Below are positions 1-6,914 of a stretch of DNA of 53,022 nucleotides, piece after piece; the first letter of the stretch is position 1; each line of letters begins with the position of its first letter. The notes under the pieces are model-generated. The model had not been told where the DNA came from. It ran no database searches and saw only the letters and a program-made list of their open reading frames with translations. The DNA is from Kribbella antibiotica. GTDB lineage: Bacteria > Actinomycetota > Actinomycetes > Propionibacteriales > Kribbellaceae. Where the stretch lies: NCBI RefSeq assembly GCF_004349055.1, contig NZ_SMKX01000045.1, positions 1 through 53,022 of the forward strand, given 5' to 3'. A program made the translations under genes and the position numbers.

Positions 1-60
1 GGGAAGCAGTATGGGGGGACACGGGGATTGTGGGGCAGTAGTGAGGCACCACAGACGCAA

Positions 61-99
61 CGCCGGGGTGAACACAGCAGGTAGGTGTTCACCCCGGCG
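61..99. terminator. Hairpin terminator downstream of the MFS gene
   Basis: A perfect 15-bp inverted repeat (61-75 with 85-99) encloses a 9-nt loop, about 40 bp beyond the stop codon of the leftward MFS transporter. It has no T-tract, which is usual for high-GC actinobacterial terminators. Nothing else is recognisable in the first 60 bases. Confidence 0.75.
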
Positions 100-138
100 C
101 CGTCATCGAAAACCCAGTCAGGTAAGGACTTTGGCGGC

Positions 139-1554
139 TCAGTGGCCGGCCTGCTGAGATTTCCTCGGCAGTAGCCAGACGAGCAGCAGCGCCAGCAGAT
201 AGAGCGCGGCGCAGATCGCCATCACCAGTTGGGCCGCGGCGAAGTACGAGTGCGTGGAGGGCTGACCGACCCGGCTGAAGAACACCGTGCCGAGAGCGGC
301 AACACCGATCGCACCGGCGAACTGCTGTGCGGCGTTCAGGACACCAGCACCGGAACCAACCTCGGCAGGCGTGGCGTCGCCGAGGATGAAATCGAACAGC
401 GGGATGAACAACAACCCCGCACCGACACCGGTCAGGAACAGCGCCGGAGTCAGCTTCCAGATGGTGATGCCGGCACCGAAGTGCGCAGTGGTCCACCAGA
501 GACCGAGCAGCCCGATGACGGCAAGGCCGAGACCGAGTTGAAGATTCGCGCGGCCGAGCTTCTCGGCAAGGACTGCGCCGGACACCAGCGTGGCAATCGC
601 CGTACCGGCAGCCCAGGGAATCAAGGCGAACCCGGTCTGTAGCGGCGTCCAGCCCAGGCCGGACTGCAGCAGGAGATTCACGATCAGGATGAATGCGCTC
701 AGCGAGGCGTAGAAGCCGCCGGTGATCAACAGGCCGACGACGAAGCTGCGCTTGCCGAACAGTGACGGCGTGATGACCGGGTGCCGGCTTCGCCGCTCGG
801 AACCGACGAACAGACCGAGCGCAACGACAGCACCGGCGAGCATCGCGTACGTCCAGGCAGGCCAGCCGAGATCGCGGCCTTGAATGAGCGGCACGATCAG
901 CAAGGCGGAGGCGGCCGTGAGCAGGCCCACACCGACCAGGTCGAGGCGGGTGCTGCGGTCCTCGCCGCTGTGGCGCGGCAGCACGCGCCAGCCGATCGCG
1001 AGCGACAGAACGCCGAACGGGATGTTGATCAGGAAGATCGAACGCCACTGGCTGCCGAACAGGTCGAGGTGCAGCAACCACCCGGCCAGGATCGGGCCGG
1101 CGACCGTGGCCAGCCCCATGATCGGGCCCATCGGCATCAGTGCCTTGCGCAGATGCTCGCGCGGGAACACGATCTTGATCAGCGCGATGCCCTGCGGGAT
1201 CATCACCGATCCGAACAAGCCCTGGAAGACGCGGGCAACGATCAGAAACGCGGGGCTGGGCGCCAGCCCGCAGGCCAGGGACGCGAGCGTGAATCCGACC
1301 ATCCCGATCAGGAACAGCCGGCGGCGGCCGATCAGGTCACCGAGCCGGCCGGACGTGATCAGTCCGAGCGCGAACGCGGCGGTGTAGGCGGACAGCATCC
1401 ACTGCAGCGTCATCGGGCCGCCGCCGAGGTCGGCGCGGATCGAGGGACCGGCGAGATTGGCGACGCTGGTGTCGATGAGGTCCATGAGCTCGGCGATGAC
1501 CACGACCACAAGGACGAGCCACGCCTGGCGAAGGGGGAGCGGAGCCACGGTCAT
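139..1554 (-). CDS. MFS drug-efflux transporter, DHA2 (EmrB/QacA-like) family
   Basis: Predicted proton-coupled exporter of the plasma membrane, about 471 residues and highly hydrophobic throughout, consistent with a 14-TM DHA2 layout. The first helix carries the family-type DTSVANLAGPSI stretch, followed by LQWMLSAYTAAFAL and the loop motif GRLGDLIGRRR between TM2 and TM3. The ATG at 1554 is chosen over an in-frame one at 1590 because the longer start would place the operator array inside the coding region. It is divergent from a TetR-family regulator, with three operator-like palindromes between them, so it is probably derepressed by an inducing compound. The substrate cannot be read from sequence. 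Confidence 0.9.
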   Translation of the reverse strand: MTVAPLPLRQAWLVLVVVVIAELMDLIDTSVANLAGPSIRADLGGGPMTLQWMLSAYTAAFALGLITSGRLGDLIGRRRLFLIGMVGFTLASLACGLAPSPAFLIVARVFQGLFGSVMIPQGIALIKIVFPREHLRKALMPMGPIMGLATVAGPILAGWLLHLDLFGSQWRSIFLINIPFGVLSLAIGWRVLPRHSGEDRSTRLDLVGVGLLTAASALLIVPLIQGRDLGWPAWTYAMLAGAVVALGLFVGSERRSRHPVITPSLFGKRSFVVGLLITGGFYASLSAFILIVNLLLQSGLGWTPLQTGFALIPWAAGTAIATLVSGAVLAEKLGRANLQLGLGLAVIGLLGLWWTTAHFGAGITIWKLTPALFLTGVGAGLLFIPLFDFILGDATPAEVGSGAGVLNAAQQFAGAIGVAALGTVFFSRVGQPSTHSYFAAAQLVMAICAALYLLALLLVWLLPRKSQQAGH

Positions 1555-1563
1555 CCGCTCTGA

Positions 1564-1615
1564 CGAACTTAGTTCGATAGTCACGAACAATGTTCTACGC
1601 TTCGAACTAAGTTCG
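1564..1615. promoter_or_regulatory. Triple GAAC-N3-GTTC operator array between efflux pump and TetR gene
   Basis: Three copies of the palindrome GAAC-N3-GTTC lie at 1565-1575, 1585-1595 and 1604-1614. The outer two, extended to 13 bp, are exact reverse complements of each other (CGAACTTAGTTCG and CGAACTAAGTTCG). Spacing from copy to copy is 20 and 19 bp, about two helical turns, so repressor dimers would sit on one DNA face. The array covers the space between the two divergent start codons (1554 and 1631) and most likely controls both genes. Confidence 0.8.
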
Positions 1616-1630
1616 TGTCAAGCTATAGTC

Positions 1631-2365
1631 ATGACCATGCCTGCCGACCCCAGACAGCGCCGTGCCGCTCGCCACGCCCAGCCCGCCGCGGCCGCCGTAC
1701 CGGCCAAACCGCGCAAGGAGCCCATCACCGCGGACCGGATCACCGACGCTGCGCTGCAGGTCATCGAAGCCGAGGGGTACGACGCGCTGACGATCCGCCG
1801 GGTCTCCGCCGTGCTCGGGACCGGCCCGTCGTCGCTGTACGCGCACATCGTGAACAAGGACGATCTCGACGACCTGCTGATCGCCCGCCTGTACGCCGCG
1901 ATCGTGCTGCCGGAGCCTGAACCGGACTCCTGGCGTCGGCAGATCCTCGACGTGTACGGCCAGCTTCGCGACGAATATCTGAAGTACCCCGGGCTGTCCC
2001 GTGCCGCGCTGGCGACAGTCCCCACGCATCTCGAAGCGCTCCGGGTCAGTGAAGGCATCCTGGCGATCCTGCTCGCCGGTGGGATCAAACCGCAGACGGC
2101 CGCCTGGGCGCGCGACGCGCTCACGCTCTACGTCAATGCCTATGCACTGGAGCGCTCACTCGTGGTGCAGCGCCAGCAGCAGGAAGGCGCCGACTGGGTG
2201 CTCAGCCCTGAGGAGATCATCGCCCGGTTCGATGCGCTCCCGGACGATCGGTTCCCCAACACGCGGCGCTACGCGGTCGAGTTGACGTCAGGCAGCGGTC
2301 ACGACCGCTTCGACTTCGCCATCAATCAGTTGATCGGCAATGTCAGTGCACGCGACCAGCGCTGA
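1631..2365 (+). CDS. TetR/AcrR-family transcriptional regulator
   Basis: About 244 residues. The N-terminal helix-turn-helix is preceded by a basic/Ala-Pro extension (PRKEPITADRITDAALQVIE) and contains TIRRVSAVLGTGPSSLYAHIVNKDDL, the canonical TetR recognition-helix pattern. The rest is a helical ligand-binding and dimerisation domain similar to those of tetracycline-repressor-like proteins. The start is placed at 1631 because translation further upstream would run across the operator array. It probably represses itself and the divergent MFS pump. Its 3' end overlaps the end of the convergent NUDIX gene by 23 bp. Confidence 0.9.
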   Translation: MTMPADPRQRRAARHAQPAAAAVPAKPRKEPITADRITDAALQVIEAEGYDALTIRRVSAVLGTGPSSLYAHIVNKDDLDDLLIARLYAAIVLPEPEPDSWRRQILDVYGQLRDEYLKYPGLSRAALATVPTHLEALRVSEGILAILLAGGIKPQTAAWARDALTLYVNAYALERSLVVQRQQQEGADWVLSPEEIIARFDALPDDRFPNTRRYAVELTSGSGHDRFDFAINQLIGNVSARDQR

Positions 2366-2876
2366 CAAGCTGACGGACTGAGTCGTCGATGCCGGCCGGC
2401 AGTTCGTTCACTCCGAACCAGGCGAGATCGTGCGACTCCTCGCTGACCACATACGCCGTACCGGCGTCGGCCGTCACCTGGAACTGCACGTCGAGGTGAT
2501 AGGCCCCGGCGCATCCGCCCGCGAGAATCTGGTGCCGCGAAAGCCTCAGCGGCACCGGGTTGATCGAGAGTCCCGTCAGACCGGACTCTTCGGTCGCTTC
2601 TCGCAGTGCAGCCCCCGCCAGCGTGGTGTCGCCACGCTCGCAGTGCCCGCCGAGCTGCAGCCACAGCCCGATCGTCCGGTGCAGTGTCAGTAGCACCTGC
2701 TCACCGGACTGGTTCACCACGAGCGCACTGGCCGTCACATGCTCGGGACGGCACTCTCGCCACATCCCATCCGCATTGGCCGCCAGGTGCCGCAGATAGT
2801 GCTGACGCAGCTCCTCCTGCTCGCCATCCGGCGCAGCCCACCCTGTCAAAACCCCAACCGCATCCTCGAGAAGCAC
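2343..2876 (-). CDS. NUDIX hydrolase
   Basis: 177 residues with a GTG start. The Nudix helix is visible around residues 76-100 as GGHCERGDTTLAGAALREATEESGL. It retains the REATEESGL core that supplies the metal-binding glutamates, although the residue at the first Glu position of the strict consensus is Thr. It would hydrolyse a nucleoside diphosphate linked to another moiety; the substrate is unknown. The N-terminal 45 residues are predicted helical, as in other actinobacterial relatives. It overlaps the TetR gene tail to tail, so the two are probably independent units. Confidence 0.85.
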   Translation of the reverse strand: MLLEDAVGVLTGWAAPDGEQEELRQHYLRHLAANADGMWRECRPEHVTASALVVNQSGEQVLLTLHRTIGLWLQLGGHCERGDTTLAGAALREATEESGLTGLSINPVPLRLSRHQILAGGCAGAYHLDVQFQVTADAGTAYVVSEESHDLAWFGVNELPAGIDDSVRQLVSAGRVH

Positions 2877-2893
2877 GCGGCCAGCATCCCAAC

Positions 2894-2932
2894 CCGGTTG
2901 TTCCCCTCCGCACCCGGGAGTGGAACAACCGG
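2894..2932. terminator. Hairpin terminator between metallopeptidase-like and NUDIX genes
   Basis: An 11-bp inverted repeat (CCGGTTGTTCC at 2894-2904, complement at 2922-2932) lies 11 bp past the stop codon of the leftward DUF2342-family gene and just upstream of the NUDIX start. Confidence 0.65.
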
Positions 2933-2942
2933 TACGTCGGGC

Positions 2943-4274
2943 CTACTTGGAGTCGGGCTTGTCCTCATCGGTCGGCGGGTTGTCGGCCGGCGGGTTGTCG
3001 AGCGGCGGGTTGTCGAGCGGCGGGTTGTCGAGGAAGGCGCTGATGTCGATGTCGGAGAGCTCACCGGTGTGCTGGGCGAAGCCGATCGGGTCGTCCAGGT
3101 CGGAAGTGCTGGGGAGGAGGTCAGGATGCGACCAGAGGTTGTCGCGACCGTCGACGCCTCGGGCATCGCGGACGGCAGCCCAGAGGTTCGCGGCGTCGCG
3201 AAGGCGGCGGGGACGCAGTTGCAGACCGACCAGCGTGGCGAACGTCTGCTCAGCGGGACCACCGGCGGCCCGACGACGGCGAACCGTCTCGGCGAGCTGG
3301 ATGGCTGCGGGCATCCGGTCCTTGGTGGCCTGCCGGACGACGTCGTCCACCCAACCTTCGACGAGGGCGAGTGCCGTCTCCAGTCGCGCGAGTGCTGCTT
3401 TCTGCTGCTCGGAGTCCTCGGGCTCGAACAGCCCACCGGCCAGCGCCTCCTGCATGGCCTCCGGGTTCTGTGGGTCGATGTCGGCCATCGCGCGCTCGAT
3501 CTTGCCGCGGTCGACCTCGATCCCGGACGCGTAGTCGGCCACCGCAGCGAACAGGTGCTGCCGCAACCACGGCACTCCCGCGAACAGCCGCTGGTGCGCA
3601 ACCTCACGCAGCGCGAGGTAGAGCCGGACGTCCTCGTCCGCCAACTCGAGGCCTTCGGCGAACTTCACGATGTTGTCGGGCAGCAGTACTGCCTGGCCGG
3701 TCGGTCCCAGCGGCAGCCCGATGTCGGACGAGCTGACGACCTCGCCCGCGAGCTCGCCGAGCGCCTGGCCCACCTGGGCGCCGAAGATCGAACCACCGAG
3801 CTGACGCAACATCCCGGCCATCGGTCCGGCGAGCTGCTGGGCCTCGGCGGGCAGTGCGCCGCCCATTGCACCGGCGACGTGCTCGGCGACCGGGTCGACG
3901 ACTGTTTGCCAGACCGGCAGTGTGTTCTCGACCCACTCGGCGCGGCTCCAGGCCGCGGATGTAGTGGATGCGTCGGGGAGCGTGGTCGCCTCGTTCAGCC
4001 AGTGCTCGGCCAGCCGGACCGCGTCGGCGACCCGGTCGGTGTCGGTCGAGGTGATCGACCGGTCGCCGGCGGCCGAGACCGTCTTGCGGGCAATGTCCTT
4101 GGCCAGGTCCCAGTTCACCGGCCTGCCGTCGGTCGAACCGCTCAGCAGCTGCTGGACCTGCGCGAAGATCGCGTTCAGGTCCGGCGTGCCACCCGCGCCG
4201 GCCGCACCGGAGAACTGCTGGAACATGGCCTCGAACGGAGTTCCCTTGAACGGGTTGTCCGGTTCGTCGCTCAT
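2943..4274 (-). CDS. DUF2342-family zincin-like protein (putative zinc-dependent metallopeptidase)
   Basis: 443 residues. The start at 4274 follows a good ribosome site (AGGAAGG). The N-terminus (NPFKGTPFEAMFQQF) and the body match the actinobacterial zincin-like family annotated as hydrolase or zinc-dependent metalloprotease. At the position of the metallopeptidase HExxH helix this protein reads REVAH (in ALREVAHQRLF), so the first zinc-ligand His is replaced by Arg. I recall this as common in this subgroup, and peptidase activity is doubtful. The C-terminal ~25 residues are a low-complexity tail of tandem DNPP(L/A/T) units encoded by 15-bp direct repeats near 2975-3035. It is divergent from moaE. 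Confidence 0.8.
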   Translation of the reverse strand: MSDEPDNPFKGTPFEAMFQQFSGAAGAGGTPDLNAIFAQVQQLLSGSTDGRPVNWDLAKDIARKTVSAAGDRSITSTDTDRVADAVRLAEHWLNEATTLPDASTTSAAWSRAEWVENTLPVWQTVVDPVAEHVAGAMGGALPAEAQQLAGPMAGMLRQLGGSIFGAQVGQALGELAGEVVSSSDIGLPLGPTGQAVLLPDNIVKFAEGLELADEDVRLYLALREVAHQRLFAGVPWLRQHLFAAVADYASGIEVDRGKIERAMADIDPQNPEAMQEALAGGLFEPEDSEQQKAALARLETALALVEGWVDDVVRQATKDRMPAAIQLAETVRRRRAAGGPAEQTFATLVGLQLRPRRLRDAANLWAAVRDARGVDGRDNLWSHPDLLPSTSDLDDPIGFAQHTGELSDIDISAFLDNPPLDNPPLDNPPADNPPTDEDKPDSK

Positions 4275-4397
4275 CGGAGTGGCCTTCCTGTGCGGGTACG
4301 GCGTACAACTCCAACGTACTGGTTCCACCGGCCGGTTCCGCCTCCGGCGAACGGGGGTGTGGTGAACCAGGGGACGGATCAGGGGAGAATGGGGGAC

Positions 4398-4823
4398 ATG
4401 AGCGACCCGATCAGGCTGCTGGACATCCGCGCGGAAGCGCTGTCCAGCGACGAGGTACTCGCCGCTGTGTCCGACCCCACAGCAGGTGGCACTGCGCTGT
4501 TCATCGGAACCGTGCGCAACCACGACCAGTCCAAGCCCGTCGACCGGCTCAGCTACGAGGCTCACCCGGACGCGTTGAAGCAGCTGCGACTGGTGGCCGA
4601 GCGGATCTGCGCGGACCCGGCGGTGACCGCGCTGGCTGCTGTGCACCGGATCGGCGATCTGAAGATCGGGGACGCCGCCGTCGTGGTGGCCGTCGCCGCC
4701 GCGCACCGGGACGTCGCGTTCGCCGCCTGCCGGCAACTGATCGACGACCTGAAGTCCGAGGTTCCGATTTGGAAACACCAGCACTTCACCGACGGTGCCA
4801 GCGAGTGGGTCGGCGCGCACTGA
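4398..4823 (+). CDS. moaE: Molybdopterin synthase catalytic subunit
   Basis: 141 residues, the normal MoaE size. MoaE transfers sulfur from thiocarboxylated MoaD to precursor Z (cPMP) to form molybdopterin in the cytoplasm. Visible family motifs are GTALFIGTVRNHD near the N-terminus, LSYEAHPDA, VHRIGDLKIGD and the C-terminal active-site stretch KSEVPIWKHQHFTDG..W, which holds the conserved lysines. The start is set at ATG 4398, behind a purine-rich GGGGGA site. No other molybdenum-cofactor gene is in the window. The next genes follow at short spacing and may be cotranscribed. Confidence 0.93.
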   Translation: MSDPIRLLDIRAEALSSDEVLAAVSDPTAGGTALFIGTVRNHDQSKPVDRLSYEAHPDALKQLRLVAERICADPAVTALAAVHRIGDLKIGDAAVVVAVAAAHRDVAFAACRQLIDDLKSEVPIWKHQHFTDGASEWVGAH

Positions 4824-4853
4824 CCCGTACCCTGGGCGCATGAAGGTGGCCGG

Positions 4854-5198
4854 ATGAAGGTTTTGGCGTGGCTGGCGTTCCCGCTGGCCGCCACCGTCCT
4901 GGCCATGGGCTGGGCCGCGTGGCGCGGTCGCAGCCGTGGTCCGCGCCGCTCCGGCGGAGCCTTCGCCGCGGTCGAGGACTTCCGCCGTTTCAGCGACGCC
5001 CTGGCCGCTCCCGGCCCGGAGGCCACGCCGCGCCGCCGTGGTTTCAAGGACCGGCTGGCGCGCTCACGCAACACTTCGGTCACGACGGGGACGACCCGCC
5101 CGGGCGGGTCGTTGGACTCGGCAGCGGGGCACGTCGGCAAGAAGCTCGGTTCGGCCGAGACACCTGATTCCACCAAGACCGCAGGGCAGGGTTCGTGA
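4854..5198 (+). CDS. Small single-pass membrane protein of unknown function
   Basis: 114 residues. One N-terminal hydrophobic segment (about residues 3-20) is followed by an Arg-rich stretch (WRGRSRGPRRSGG) and a polar, probably disordered tail. By the positive-inside rule the tail should be cytoplasmic. No family is recognised. Its stop codon overlaps the GTG start of the YlbL-like protease by 4 bp, so the two are translationally coupled. A nearer-upstream ATG at 4840 runs into a stop after five codons and is not used. Confidence 0.65.
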   Translation: MKVLAWLAFPLAATVLAMGWAAWRGRSRGPRRSGGAFAAVEDFRRFSDALAAPGPEATPRRRGFKDRLARSRNTSVTTGTTRPGGSLDSAAGHVGKKLGSAETPDSTKTAGQGS

Positions 5199-6232
5199 CA
5201 CGTCGTACCGCAACGTTGGTCACCTCGATCGTCGTGCTCGTCATCTCGCTCGGGCTGCTCACCGCCTTCCCGGTGCCGTTCGTGTCGTTCAGCCCGGGTC
5301 CGGTCAAGGACACGCTGGGGACGGCGAAGAACAAGCCGGTCATCGAGATCACCGGCTACGAGACCTTCCCGACCAGTGGTCAGCTCGACCTGACCACGGT
5401 CTCGGTCACCTCGCCGGACCGCGAGCTCACGCTGCCGCAGGCGATGCGGAACTGGCTCGACCCGCACCACGACCTGTTCCCGCGCGACATCATCTACCCG
5501 CCGGACCAGAGCGCCGACGAGGTCGAGGAGCAGAACACCGCGGAGATGACCGGCTCGCAGGACAGCGCGGTCGCAGCGGCTCTGCAAGCGGCGAAGGTGC
5601 CCTTCCACACCAAGGTCGCGACGGTCGCCAAGGGATCGCCGGCCGACGGCAAGCTGAAGCCCGGTGACGTTGTCCTGCAGGTCGACGGCCTGCCGATGAC
5701 CCAGATCCCGCAGGTCGGTGACGCGGTCCGTAAGCACAAGGTCGGCGAGACCGTCACTTTCCTGATCCGCCGGGACAAGAAAGAGCAGACCGTCCAGCTG
5801 AAGACCGCGGCCACTCCAGGTGAAGAGGCCCGGCCGATGGTCGGCATCAGCATCGGTGTGGACTCGCAGGTCAAGGTGACGGTCAACCTCGGCCAGGACA
5901 TCGGCGGCCCGAGCGCGGGGACGGCCTTCGCCCTGGCCATCTACGACAAGCTGACCCCGGGCGCGCTGCTCGACGGCAAGCACGTCGCCGGCACCGGCAC
6001 GATCGACGCTCTCGGTCAGGTCGGCGCGATCGGCGGGATCCAGCAGAAGATCGCCGGCGCCAAGGATGACGGCGCCACCGTGTTCCTGGTGCCGGCCCCG
6101 AACTGTGCGGCCGCGCTGCATGCCGATGTGAAGGGCATCCAGTTGGTCAAGATCAGCACCCTGGACGACGCGATCGCCGCTTTGAAGGCGGTCAGCAGCG
6201 GGACAGGCACTGCTCCCGGATGCGCATCGTGA
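5195..6232 (+). CDS. YlbL-like membrane-anchored PDZ/Lon-type serine protease
   Basis: 345 residues, GTG start coupled to the preceding gene. Architecture: an N-terminal TM helix (about 8-28), an extracytoplasmic region, a PDZ domain (about 135-200, with KGSPADGKLKPGDVVLQVDG) and a C-terminal Lon (S16) protease domain. The catalytic Ser is in GGPSAGTAFALA and the Lys in IGGIQQKIAGAK, the expected Ser-Lys dyad. Family members degrade or process membrane and cell-surface proteins; Bacillus YlbL is a checkpoint-recovery protease. The cellular substrate here is unknown. The protease domain should sit outside the membrane. Confidence 0.92.
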   Translation: MTRRTATLVTSIVVLVISLGLLTAFPVPFVSFSPGPVKDTLGTAKNKPVIEITGYETFPTSGQLDLTTVSVTSPDRELTLPQAMRNWLDPHHDLFPRDIIYPPDQSADEVEEQNTAEMTGSQDSAVAAALQAAKVPFHTKVATVAKGSPADGKLKPGDVVLQVDGLPMTQIPQVGDAVRKHKVGETVTFLIRRDKKEQTVQLKTAATPGEEARPMVGISIGVDSQVKVTVNLGQDIGGPSAGTAFALAIYDKLTPGALLDGKHVAGTGTIDALGQVGAIGGIQQKIAGAKDDGATVFLVPAPNCAAALHADVKGIQLVKISTLDDAIAALKAVSSGTGTAPGCAS

Positions 6233-6296
6233 ACCATCAAGAAGAAGTCGTGAGTCATCAAGAAGAATCTGCCGGCCGAAGGAGAGATCTGGCGGT

Positions 6297-6914
6297 ATGG
6301 AATCCGTAGACATCCTGCCTCCTGACGCGCTCAGTCGAGCGGTGATCGAGATCGAGAAGCATGTAAGCAGCGCGGGCTGGGACCAGCCCGCGCAGTTGTT
6401 CGCGCTGGTCCCCACCGACGAGCTGCTGCGGGCCGAGCCCCAGCTGGCCGCCGAGCTCGGGGCCGACGACCTGTCCCAGCCGCTCACCCCGGTGGCCCAG
6501 GGCGAGCTGCCCGGTTCCGTCGAGGACGAGGACCTGGCCGATGCACTGGCCCGGATCGAGTGGCCCGAGGGCGTCAGCGGTTGCGCGCTGGCCATCGAGC
6601 GGATTGTCCTGCCGGCCGCGGCCGAGGCCGGTCTGTCCAGCACCGACGCCGACGCCGAGCTCGCCCGGATGGCCGGTAGCGATCCGCGCCGCCACGAGGT
6701 CCGGATGGTTGCGGCTGTCCTGCGCGAGGGCAACCGCTTCGGCGCCGTCCGGCTGCGCTCCCACGACGAGGACAGCGCCGTACTGACCGGCACCGACTTG
6801 GTCCCCACTCTGTGCGAAGTACTGTCATTGACATTCGAACCCTCGACCGGCGACTGGCCGGGCGCGGGTCCTGGGGTCGACGGCAGCAGTGACGACGAGG
6901 AGAACCGACCATGA
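6297..6914 (+). CDS. PPA1309-family conserved protein
   Basis: 205 residues, acidic and soluble. It matches the actinobacterial PPA1309 family in length and in pattern (IEWPEGVSGCALAIERIVLP, RHEVRMVAAVLREG..G..RLRSHD, GTDLVPTLCEVLSLTFEP). The function is unknown. Ribosome site AAGGAGAG lies 10 bp before ATG 6297. It overlaps the UPF0182 gene by ATGA, a pairing I recall as common in actinobacteria. Confidence 0.85.
   Translation: MESVDILPPDALSRAVIEIEKHVSSAGWDQPAQLFALVPTDELLRAEPQLAAELGADDLSQPLTPVAQGELPGSVEDEDLADALARIEWPEGVSGCALAIERIVLPAAAEAGLSSTDADAELARMAGSDPRRHEVRMVAAVLREGNRFGAVRLRSHDEDSAVLTGTDLVPTLCEVLSLTFEPSTGDWPGAGPGVDGSSDDEENRP

Noticed and set aside
2739..4397. Long N-terminal extension of moaE
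   Set aside because: It would run antisense through the DUF2342 gene. MoaE has its normal length from 4398 with a ribosome site.
6233..6296. Repeated CATCAAGAAGAA in the gap before the PPA1309 gene
   Set aside because: Two short copies in a 60-bp spacer with no hairpin or operator symmetry; not interpretable.
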